From: Chlamydiae bacterium RIFCSPHIGHO2_12_FULL_27_8
GTDB lineage: Bacteria > Chlamydiota > Chlamydiia > Chlamydiales > SM23-39
Length of the DNA stretch: 8,583 bases
Direction: 5' to 3'
NCBI GenBank assembly: GCA_001796155.1
Contig: MGLU01000080.1
Span: 10,439 to 19,021, forward strand
A model generated the notes under the pieces. It made no database searches and was not told where the DNA came from. It was given only the letters and a program-made list of their open reading frames with translations. Made by a program: the position numbers and the translations under genes. Of this stretch, positions 1 to 5,364 are shown piece after piece. Within the stretch, counting starts at the first letter, position 1. Each line of letters opens with the position of its first letter.

Positions 1-411
1 TTTTTTAGTAGGAACTAGTGCAAGAAGTGCAGGCCTTTTTATTTTTTTTAAAGTTTTAACTATTATCTTTGTCGATGTAACCAATACCCCTGTATTTCCG
101 CAGGTTATCAATGCATCAATTTTTTTATCTTTTAAAAATTTTAGGGCTTGAAGCATTGTTGAATCATGCTTTTTTCTAAAAGCCCTTAATGGAGTGTCTT
201 CCATCGAAATAAAATATTTGCTGTAATTCACTTGTATTTTTTTAGATTTTTTTTCAACTAAAAATCTTGAAATTTCACTTTTTAATTCAATTGTTACAAA
301 AAGTTCTAAACTTACATCTTTGTCAAAATTTTCAAAATTTTGAAAAATTGAATAAAAAAGTTTTAATGGGTCCAATTCAGCACCCATTAAATCTATTCCT
401 ATAGTGATCAT
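1..411 (-). CDS. plsX: Phosphate acyltransferase PlsX, N-terminal part (cut by window edge)
   Basis: PlsX converts acyl-ACP and phosphate to acyl-phosphate, the donor used by PlsY for the first acylation of glycerol-3-phosphate. It is a soluble, membrane-associated enzyme. The 137 residues seen include an N-terminal GIDLMGAELDP, where most PlsX have D.MGGD..P. There is a central SMEDTPLRAFRKKHDSTM block (family pattern M.D.P..A.R.K..SSM) and the ALITCGNTGVLV block followed by RPALLALVPT. These three blocks in order are diagnostic of the family. The SMED and GNTG.LVT wording recalls chlamydial PlsX from memory. The ATG at 411 is the natural start, with the usual few residues before the first strand. 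There is no clear Shine-Dalgarno, so it may depend on coupling to rpmF, whose stop lies 9 bp upstream. The rest of the protein (a full PlsX is about 320-350 aa) lies outside the window. Confidence 0.93.
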   Translation of the reverse strand, partial: MITIGIDLMGAELDPLKLFYSIFQNFENFDKDVSLELFVTIELKSEISRFLVEKKSKKIQVNYSKYFISMEDTPLRAFRKKHDSTMLQALKFLKDKKIDALITCGNTGVLVTSTKIIVKTLKKIKRPALLALVPTKK

Positions 412-420
412 TATTAAGAC

Positions 421-609
421 TTATTCTTTTTTTTCTTTTTTCACTATTATTTGTCTTTTTGCGTAAAATCCGCATTTAGGACAAGCTCTATGAGACATTA
501 TTTTACTTCCGCAATTCGAACATTTAGTCTGATTTTTCGGTTTTAATGCACTATGAGATGATCTTGAATTCTTTTTTGCATTAGAACTTCTGTTTCTTGG
601 TACTGCCAT
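421..609 (-). CDS. rpmF: Ribosomal protein L32 (bL32)
   Basis: This is a small basic protein of the large ribosomal subunit, 62 residues. The start MAVPRNRSSNAKKNSRSSH is the typical L32 N-terminus (MAVP..R.S...R..R.SH). A zinc ribbon follows, with CSNC at about 32-35 and CPKC at about 44-47, so this is the zinc-binding (C+) form. Its ribosome binding site AGGAG (617-621) lies inside the last codons of the upstream yceD gene and 7 bp before the ATG, which suggests translational coupling. It sits between yceD and plsX in the common bacterial yceD-rpmF-plsX order. Identification is secure. Confidence 0.97.
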   Translation of the reverse strand: MAVPRNRSSNAKKNSRSSHSALKPKNQTKCSNCGSKIMSHRACPKCGFYAKRQIIVKKEKKE

Positions 610-613
610 TTTT

Positions 614-1060
614 TCACTCCTCTATTTTTGAAAATGGAAAATGCTTATTATCTTCTTTTTTAAAATATTTTTTTATGTCCTCTCTTGAAGGACAGTTGTT
701 TTTACATTCTACATAAGGTGGTATCTCTATTAAACAGCTGCTTTTTATCTCTTCTAACGGATTGAAGCATAAGCTAATACTTGAAACTTCTTTTGTAAAA
801 TATTGATTTTTTAAATCATGTTCAATTTCCGTAAGTTCATTACAGATACTGCAATGGATTTTAACATAAAAATTTACATCATAATTAATAATTATTAAAT
901 CATCTGCAAGATAAGCTTTTAGTTTAAGATGAAAGGGTTTTTCAAATATAAGATTTTCTTCATCTTCTATTTCAAAATCTTCTTTTGATAAATATTTATC
1001 AAAAGATAAGGTTTTCCCATCATGAATTTGATCTATATATATTTTAAAAACTTGTTTCAT
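614..1060 (-). CDS. yceD: YceD/DUF177 family protein
   Basis: This is a 148-residue acidic protein of the DUF177 (YceD) family. The family is almost always encoded just before rpmF and is implicated in 23S rRNA or 50S biogenesis in bacteria and plastids. Residues 60-75 form a strand region with CSIC (70-73), matching the family CxxC. Near the C-terminus IEIPPYVECKNNCPS (111-125) matches the conserved P...C...C motif, and the PF close to the end is also typical. The four cysteines could bind a metal. It is the first gene of the yceD-rpmF-plsX operon, with only 4 bp between its stop and the rpmF start. The ATG at 1060 gives a normal-length protein, but no Shine-Dalgarno is visible before it. 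Sequence identity to known members looks low. The call rests on the cysteine pattern plus the gene order. Confidence 0.85.
   Translation of the reverse strand: MKQVFKIYIDQIHDGKTLSFDKYLSKEDFEIEDEENLIFEKPFHLKLKAYLADDLIIINYDVNFYVKIHCSICNELTEIEHDLKNQYFTKEVSSISLCFNPLEEIKSSCLIEIPPYVECKNNCPSREDIKKYFKKEDNKHFPFSKIEE
617..621 (-). promoter_or_regulatory. Ribosome binding site of rpmF inside yceD
   Basis: On the minus strand AGGAG is followed by a 7-nt spacer and the rpmF ATG at 609. The motif is built from the final Glu codons of yceD, so ribosomes finishing yceD reach it directly. Confidence 0.75.
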
Positions 1061-1143
1061 AATTATTTTTAACCAATAGTTTATATTATTTTGATGTAAA
1101 CTTCCACTTTTAAAATTATTTAGTTACAAAATTTTTAAAAATA

Positions 1144-1172
1144 TTTTGATCCCATAAAAAATGGGATCAAAA
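1144..1172 (-). terminator. Intrinsic terminator after the Inc-like gene
   Basis: A perfect 12-bp inverted repeat (TTTTGATCCCAT / ATGGGATCAAAA) with a 5-nt loop starts 5 bp beyond the stop codon of the 1178-1798 gene. In the minus-strand direction it is followed by TATTTTTAAAAATTTT, a U-rich tail. On the plus strand the tail is A-rich, so it acts for the minus strand. It separates the Inc-like gene from the yceD operon, which therefore needs its own promoter within 1061-1143. Confidence 0.85.
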
Positions 1173-1177
1173 AAATA

Positions 1178-1798
1178 TTAGTCCTGAGGAGCATATTTTG
1201 ATAATTTAGTCAAAATATAATTTGAAAGACTGAAATCTTCAGGAAACAAATTTTTTATTGGTGTAACTATTTGGTCTGAAAATATTCCGGAAATTGCCAA
1301 TAGCGAAGAAAGAATTATGGCTCCTTTACCATTGCAAAACCTTCCTATAGTTCCAAATAATAATACTGAACCTAATACTGATCCTGCTAAAAGAGTAATT
1401 TTAGCATCAGTTGTTATTTTTAATTTTGCAATCTTTTGCTGTTTAGAATATGTAAAAAACATACTTTTTTTAAACCCTTCCATAAATGTATTGGTTAGTG
1501 TCTTCTTTTCTATGTCTAATGGAACTTGAACCGGAATAGCCGCTCCTCCCTGTACTAAAGCTGCAGGATTCGCACCAATTGAGGGCCGTAATTCTTCTGC
1601 TTTAGGTTCAGATTCAATTGTAAAAAAATACTTTGTCCAATCAATAATAGCTGTAACAGCTATTGGTATAAATAATGTAAATGATAAAAATACATATTTT
1701 GCAATTTGCTTTATTTTTGAATCTTCAGATTTCGGAATTATATAATTTGTAAATTCATATAAATTTTTGTCAGAAAAAACTTTTTCAAGATATGTCAT
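1178..1798 (-). CDS. Putative inclusion-membrane-like protein with bilobed hydrophobic domain
   Basis: This is a 206-residue protein that I do not recognise as a named family. One hydrophobic segment lies at about 34-53 (YVFLSFTLFIPIAVTAIIDW). A Pro/Ala-rich linker follows at about 64-95, then a Lys-rich stretch (109-133). Two closely spaced hydrophobic segments at about 134-152 and 160-178 are separated by RFCNGKG. Such a tight hydrophobic hairpin is the hallmark of chlamydial Inc proteins, which are type III secreted into the inclusion membrane. The extra first segment is less typical. There is no cleavable signal peptide. The ATG at 1798 is chosen because GGAGG lies 5 nt before it. A TTG at 1810 is in frame, but that would place this motif inside the coding region. 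The gene is monocistronic, with its own promoter and terminator. An ordinary inner-membrane protein remains possible. Confidence 0.6.
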   Translation of the reverse strand: MTYLEKVFSDKNLYEFTNYIIPKSEDSKIKQIAKYVFLSFTLFIPIAVTAIIDWTKYFFTIESEPKAEELRPSIGANPAALVQGGAAIPVQVPLDIEKKTLTNTFMEGFKKSMFFTYSKQQKIAKLKITTDAKITLLAGSVLGSVLLFGTIGRFCNGKGAIILSSLLAISGIFSDQIVTPIKNLFPEDFSLSNYILTKLSKYAPQD

Positions 1799-1803
1799 AG
1801 TAG

Positions 1804-1808
1804 CCTCC
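1804..1808 (-). promoter_or_regulatory. Ribosome binding site fixing the start at 1798
   Basis: GGAGG on the minus strand is followed by CTACT and the ATG at 1798. It is the strongest Shine-Dalgarno in the window and decides against the in-frame TTG at 1810, which overlaps it. Confidence 0.85.
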
Positions 1809-1824
1809 AATTAAATTGGGAAGA

Positions 1825-1853
1825 AATGTAAAAAAATAATTAAATATTTTCAA
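1825..1853 (-). promoter_or_regulatory. Probable sigma-70-type promoter of the Inc-like gene
   Basis: On the minus strand TTGAAA (1853-1848) is followed after exactly 17 bp by TACATT (1830-1825). This would start transcription near 1818, giving a leader of about 20 nt that contains the GGAGG. Both boxes keep the most conserved bases. In such AT-rich DNA chance matches are common, but position and spacing are good. Confidence 0.5.
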
Positions 1854-1925
1854 TTTATTTTTTTTCATAGGTTAATTAAAAAGTTTTTTGTTTTGAATTT
1901 TTTTAAATTAAGATGTAATTATTTA

Positions 1926-1954
1926 TTGTTATCTATGTTCAAATTTTATACACT
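1926..1954 (+). promoter_or_regulatory. Possible promoter of the CaaX-box gene
   Basis: TTGTTA (1926-1931), a 17-bp spacer and TACACT (1949-1954) would start transcription near 1961, about 50 nt before the ATG at 2012. An alternative TTGAAT (1962-1967) with TTAATA (1985-1990) also has 17-bp spacing. The sequence does not decide between them. Confidence 0.35.
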
Positions 1955-2000
1955 TGCAAAATTGAATGTTTAAATTTTTTTTTTTTAATAAATTTTTAAT

Positions 2001-2006
2001 AAGGAG
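2001..2006 (+). promoter_or_regulatory. Ribosome binding site of the CaaX-box gene
   Basis: AAGGAG lies 5 nt before the ATG at 2012. A canonical strong site supports that this short, unusual frame is really translated. Confidence 0.8.
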
Positions 2007-2011
2007 TACAA

Positions 2012-2356
2012 ATGCCTATTCATAGAACAAGGGGTACCGGTCGTGGTTCTGAGCATGGTTCTGGTTATGGGTCTGTAGATTCAGACGGAGTCAGATATTC
2101 TTCTGTAAGAGATCCAAAAACAGGTGAGTCTAAACCTTGTTCATTGGAGAGACAACCAGATGAAAGCGAAAGTGCCTATTATACTAGACTAACTAAAGCA
2201 AAAACTAGCGTTTTAGACGGCCGACAATCATCAGCAGAAATTTATGGTGCAGGAAGTTCTTATGGTGCAGGAAGTACTTATAGAACTGATAGAAAAGTTG
2301 AAGCTTTAAGAAGTAGATCATTCGGAAATGATTGCTGTTGCTGCAGCATACTTTAA
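2012..2356 (+). CDS. Small Gly/Ser/Tyr-rich protein with C-terminal CaaX box, candidate host-lipidated effector
   Basis: This is a 114-residue protein with no family I recognise. The N-terminal 30 residues are basic and rich in Gly, Ser and Arg, and look disordered. The middle (34-70) is more mixed and charged. A tandem repeat YGAGS(S/T) occurs at 78-89. A basic stretch follows (R91 to R102) and the protein ends in D-C-C-C-C-S-I-L. The last four residues, C111-S-I-L, fit the eukaryotic CaaX prenylation rule, with aliphatic Ile at a2 and Leu at X favouring geranylgeranylation. Cys108-110 could be palmitoylated. There is no signal peptide or membrane segment. Bacteria lack prenyltransferases of this kind, so if the motif works it does so inside a eukaryotic host, as shown for Legionella CaaX effectors. 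AAGGAG at 2001-2006, 5 nt before the ATG, supports the start. A cysteine-rich, metal-binding or structural protein is the alternative. Confidence 0.6.
   Translation: MPIHRTRGTGRGSEHGSGYGSVDSDGVRYSSVRDPKTGESKPCSLERQPDESESAYYTRLTKAKTSVLDGRQSSAEIYGAGSSYGAGSTYRTDRKVEALRSRSFGNDCCCCSIL
2243..2278 (+). repeat. 18-bp tandem repeat inside the CaaX-box gene
   Basis: TATGGTGCAGGAAGT occurs at 2243-2257 and again at 2261-2275, each followed by a Ser or Thr codon, so YGAGS(S/T) is encoded twice. The near-perfect DNA identity suggests recent duplication and possible length variation between strains. Confidence 0.85.
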
Positions 2357-3504
2357 TTGTTAATATTTTTTTTATTAGTGTCTTGAGTATACTTTAATTT
2401 TTCAAAGATTATTGCAGCTGCATTTTTGTTTGCATTTTCACTTTTTAAAATTTGAGTAAGATTTTCACACCCTTCTAATGCATTTTGATAATATGTTTTT
2501 TCAAAAAGTAATTGTTTTGAACATTTTGCTATGTTTGCAAAAGTAAGATGTGGACCATAAAGTTCAAAAAATATCTCTTTTTGTAATATTATGTTAACAA
2601 TACAGTAAAAAGGCAGATTTATTTTTAAAATATATTTACCAAGAAAAAGATCAATTTTTTTAATTTTAAAATTTACTACAGTAGGAACTTTATGCAGAGC
2701 AAGTTCTAAATTTATTGTTCCGGATGTAGCTATTGCAAATTTCATTTTTTTCATAAAAGTATAATTTTCTTCAAATGGAAAAAATATAATATTTTTTGTA
2801 TTGATATTATTTTTTTTTAGCTCTGCTTCAATAAAACTTGAAAAATTATTGGAAATTGCAAATTTTAAATTTTGATCTATTTTTAATAGCTCTTTCATCG
2901 CATGAACCTGATAAGTGAAATTTCTTAAAATTTCATTTCTTCTGCTTCCCGGAAAAATTCCTATCAAATCTCTAGAATGTTCATTTTTTTCTAAAGAGAT
3001 GTCATAAAGAGGGTGGCCAATATATCTTACATCAAGTTTTGTTTTTGAAAAATATGCTTTTTCAAATGGGAAAATGGACATTAATACATCTACATTTTTT
3101 TCGAGAGCAAACATTCTGTTTTTTCTCCATGCCCATACAGTTGGTGCTATGTAATGGATAATTTGATTTTTAAAACCCTTTTTTCTAAGAGATTTTTCTA
3201 AAAGCATAGTAAAATCCGGATAATCAATAAAAATTATTACTTTTGGGTTCTCTGTTAATAATTTTTTTCTAAGTTTAAAAAAAAGTTTTAACATTCTAGG
3301 TAGAGAAAATATTATATCTGTAAGTCCCATTACATGAAAATCTTCCATTTTCAGAAAAATATCAGTTTCATGTTTCCTCATCCTAGGACCTGAAACACTT
3401 AAAATTTTTAAATTTAATGTTTTTTTTAGTTCGGATAATAAATTATACCCGTGCAGATCAGCTGAATCTTCCGCCGCAAAAATAAAAAGATCATATTTTT
3501 TCAA
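2353..3504 (-). CDS. lpxB: Lipid-A-disaccharide synthase LpxB
   Basis: LpxB condenses UDP-2,3-diacylglucosamine with lipid X to form the lipid A disaccharide at the inner face of the cytoplasmic membrane. At 383 residues it matches the usual LpxB length. Family motifs in order are AEDSADLHG (11-19, where the family norm is GE.SGD), SGPRM (38-42), VMGLTDI (58-64), IDYPDF (93-98), HYIAPTVWAWR (117-127), IGHPLYD (162-168), FPGSRRNE (184-191) and ATSGTINLE (259-267). The start is a TTG at 3504 overlapping the pcnB stop as TTGA. No ATG is available before residue 42, and all N-terminal motif residues would be lost from there. It lacks the extra N-terminal domain that I recall in the roughly 600-residue Chlamydia LpxB. 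Its stop overlaps that of the convergent CaaX-box gene. The organism therefore probably makes lipid A. Confidence 0.93.
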   Translation of the reverse strand: MKKYDLFIFAAEDSADLHGYNLLSELKKTLNLKILSVSGPRMRKHETDIFLKMEDFHVMGLTDIIFSLPRMLKLFFKLRKKLLTENPKVIIFIDYPDFTMLLEKSLRKKGFKNQIIHYIAPTVWAWRKNRMFALEKNVDVLMSIFPFEKAYFSKTKLDVRYIGHPLYDISLEKNEHSRDLIGIFPGSRRNEILRNFTYQVHAMKELLKIDQNLKFAISNNFSSFIEAELKKNNINTKNIIFFPFEENYTFMKKMKFAIATSGTINLELALHKVPTVVNFKIKKIDLFLGKYILKINLPFYCIVNIILQKEIFFELYGPHLTFANIAKCSKQLLFEKTYYQNALEGCENLTQILKSENANKNAAAIIFEKLKYTQDTNKKNINN

Positions 3505-4691
3505 TGGTTTTTTCTTTTTGAAAACTTTTCAGACCACATTTCATAATTTGATAATAAATTAGGATCCAGCATACAACGAATTTTATAAAATTTCAAAGAA
3601 AGATAAAAAAATGGATCTTTAGGTATTTTTATTTTGTTTTGAATATTAAATAACGGAAATATCCTAAACTGATTCATCAAAATAGATACAATTTCGGCTT
3701 TCATTTTTCTTGGTATTAAAAAAAATGGCCTGAATACGTCATTTATTATTTTAAAAGATTCAGATGCAATTATACCCAAATGAAATTGATTAATTTTATC
3801 TTTATAATTTTTTTCTAATCTATCTTTTAATGGATCAAATAAAAATATTGATATCAATACAGCTCTTTCAAGTTCATGAGGATAATTTTCATTATTTATT
3901 TTATCCAGTTCTTTTAAAAGTAAACCAATATTTTTATAATCATTAAAAAATTTTGATAAATTTTTTGATAAAATAGATAAAATTCCGGATTCATTTAATA
4001 AATAAAAAAATCTAAAAGAAGAAACGGAATTCAACATTTTGAAAAGCTCTTCCAAAATTCTTGCAGGTGAGCTTTTGTTTATTTCATCTTTGCATTCTAT
4101 TAATGCGTTATATGTATTTTTTTCAATTGTAAAATCTTCAAATCTTGCTTTGAATTTTATAAGCCTTATCATCCTAACCGGATCTTGAATGAATCTTGCT
4201 TTAGCATCTCCGATTGTCCTGAGTATTCTTTTTTCTACATCAGAATATCCATCTACATAATCAATAATTGTTTGAACTTCAGGATCGTAAAATAACCCGT
4301 TAATTGTAAAATCTCTTCTTAAGGCATCTTCATTTGGACTGCCGTATATATTGTCTTTTAATATAAGAGATTGTTCCTCTGTTTCTCCGGATCTAAAAGT
4401 GGATACTTCAATAATCTTTTTACCAAATCTTACATGAGCTAGCCTAAATCTTTTGCCAATAAGAATGCATTTTTTATAAAATACTTTTTTTATCTCTTCA
4501 GGTTTAGCACTAGTCGCAATATCAAAATCTTTAGGTCTTACATTTAAAAGAAGGTCCCTGACGCTTCCTCCAACTAAAAAAGCTAAATGTCCATTTAATC
4601 TTAATGTTTCAATTATTACAAATGCATGCATATCTATTTTTTTTGAAGGAATCATATGAAAATCTATTGAATATACTTTTGGAGGTCGCAC
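3501..4691 (-). CDS. pcnB: Poly(A) polymerase PcnB (class II nucleotidyltransferase)
   Basis: This enzyme adds 3' poly(A) tails that mark RNA for decay. It belongs to the tRNA nucleotidyltransferase/poly(A) polymerase family. In 396 residues it shows LVGGSVRDLLL (39-49), the catalytic pair in KDFDIAT (D55, D57), LIGKRFRLAHVRFGKKIIEVSTFR-type text at 77-100, RRDFTINGLFYD (125-136) and DPVRMIR (170-176). The block at 77-100 closely follows bacterial PcnB rather than CCA-adding enzymes, so I favour PcnB, but a CCA function cannot be excluded. A helical C-terminal half follows with no HD motif evident. The start is taken as GTG 4691 because a stop codon directly precedes it and PKVY...H...ID aligns with remembered chlamydial N-termini. 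ATG 4655 (residue 13) is the alternative. Neither start has a Shine-Dalgarno. It overlaps lpxB by 4 bp, a pairing also known in Chlamydia. Confidence 0.88.
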   Translation of the reverse strand: MRPPKVYSIDFHMIPSKKIDMHAFVIIETLRLNGHLAFLVGGSVRDLLLNVRPKDFDIATSAKPEEIKKVFYKKCILIGKRFRLAHVRFGKKIIEVSTFRSGETEEQSLILKDNIYGSPNEDALRRDFTINGLFYDPEVQTIIDYVDGYSDVEKRILRTIGDAKARFIQDPVRMIRLIKFKARFEDFTIEKNTYNALIECKDEINKSSPARILEELFKMLNSVSSFRFFYLLNESGILSILSKNLSKFFNDYKNIGLLLKELDKINNENYPHELERAVLISIFLFDPLKDRLEKNYKDKINQFHLGIIASESFKIINDVFRPFFLIPRKMKAEIVSILMNQFRIFPLFNIQNKIKIPKDPFFYLSLKFYKIRCMLDPNLLSNYEMWSEKFSKRKNH

Positions 4692-4695
4692 TTAA

Positions 4696-4704
4696 ATTAT
4701 ATCA
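4696..4704 (-). promoter_or_regulatory. Extended -10 promoter element at the pcnB start
   Basis: On the minus strand the text is TGATATAAT, a perfect extended -10 (TGnTATAAT). No good -35 is seen at 16-18 bp, as expected for extended -10 promoters. Transcription would begin near 4689-4691, at the GTG start codon itself, which implies a leaderless pcnB-lpxB message or use of the later ATG. Confidence 0.5.
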
Positions 4705-4726
4705 TATTGTTTTATAAAAATATGAT
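4701..4726. repeat. 8-bp inverted repeat between the 175-aa gene and pcnB
   Basis: ATCATATT (4701-4708) and AATATGAT (4719-4726) form a perfect inverted repeat with a 10-nt loop. It overlaps the TG of the extended -10. It has no U-tail in the minus direction, so it is a poor terminator. It could be an operator or merely chance in AT-rich DNA. Confidence 0.4.
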
Positions 4727-4735
4727 GCTATTAAA

Positions 4736-5263
4736 TTAACGAAAAGTAGTCAACCTACTTTGAAAAAAAACATTAAATAATTCTTGCCAATGATCATCAA
4801 ATATGCTTTTTTCTATAATTTCAGCTTTAAAACCAATTTTTCCGGAGAAAATTTCAAGGTGAGGCAATAAATCATTCTTTTCTCCTCTTTTTTTTAAATT
4901 TTCAAAACTTACATGAAAAAAATTTTTTCTGATTTCTTTTACAATCAGCCCTTCTAATCGTTCATCAAAAATATATCTGATTTTTTCTATGTTTTCTTCC
5001 TGAAGAAAACATTCAATTGTATTGAATGGATGGATATTTTTAACAACTTTGCCAAGTTGTGATAGATCAAACATTTTTTTTGTTATCCCAACCGACGATA
5101 ACATAACTGAAACATATGATTGTGAAAGATCTTGCACTAAGCTAAAAAGCTTATCAACAACCAGATTTAATTTTTCTGAATAAAAAATTTCAGAAACATA
5201 TTTTTCATCTTCACCATCAGCCTGAAAAACAGATTGTGTAAGATCTTGAACACTGGGAAACAC
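4736..5263 (-). CDS. Hypothetical protein with duplicated VQDL(T/S)QS motif
   Basis: This is a soluble, acidic protein of about 175 residues that I do not recognise. There is no signal peptide and no membrane segment. A motif VQDLTQSV near residues 5-12 recurs as VQDLSQSYV near residues 43-51, and the DNA of the two copies is also alike. The C-terminal half (about 85-175) mixes strands and helices and has charged text such as ERLEGLIVKEIRKNFFHVSFENLKKR, broken here only by position. I choose GTG 5263 as start because GGAG lies 6 nt before it. An in-frame TTG at 5275 would overlap that site. It ends 44 bp before pcnB and points the same way, so it may lead a three-gene transcript with pcnB and lpxB, unless the promoter at pcnB makes them separate. 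Confidence 0.65.
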   Translation of the reverse strand: MFPSVQDLTQSVFQADGEDEKYVSEIFYSEKLNLVVDKLFSLVQDLSQSYVSVMLSSVGITKKMFDLSQLGKVVKNIHPFNTIECFLQEENIEKIRYIFDERLEGLIVKEIRKNFFHVSFENLKKRGEKNDLLPHLEIFSGKIGFKAEIIEKSIFDDHWQELFNVFFQSRLTTFR

Positions 5264-5269
5264 AATAAA

Positions 5270-5273
5270 CTCC
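5270..5273 (-). promoter_or_regulatory. Ribosome binding site deciding GTG start at 5263
   Basis: GGAG on the minus strand is followed by TTTATT and GTG. An in-frame TTG at 5275 partly overlaps this motif, so translation more likely begins at the GTG. Confidence 0.55.
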
Positions 5274-5364
5274 AAAAAAATTTTAAAATGTTACAGAATA
5301 TTCAATTTTAGTAAAATAATTATTTTAAATTGTGTTTTATAAAATAAATATCTAAAATGATCAT

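Noticed and set aside
1061..1143. Promoter of the yceD-rpmF-plsX operon
   Set aside because: TTTACA and TATAAA-like boxes are present on the minus strand, but no pair has acceptable spacing, so none could be called.
1317..1529. Plus-strand open frame of 70 codons
   Set aside because: It lies entirely antisense within the Inc-like gene, has no ribosome binding site and shows no family features.
1799..1810. Upstream TTG start for the Inc-like protein
   Set aside because: The TTG overlaps the GGAGG that serves the ATG at 1798, and using it would leave no ribosome binding site.
5264..5275. TTG start for the 175-aa protein
   Set aside because: The TTG overlaps the GGAG motif, which is correctly placed for the GTG at 5263. 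The TTG itself has no upstream site.
5330..5358. TTGTGT - 17 bp - TAAAAT as the tyrP promoter
   Set aside because: It would start RNA at about the ATG. Such matches are frequent in AT-rich spacer and the -35 is poor, so it was left out of the features.
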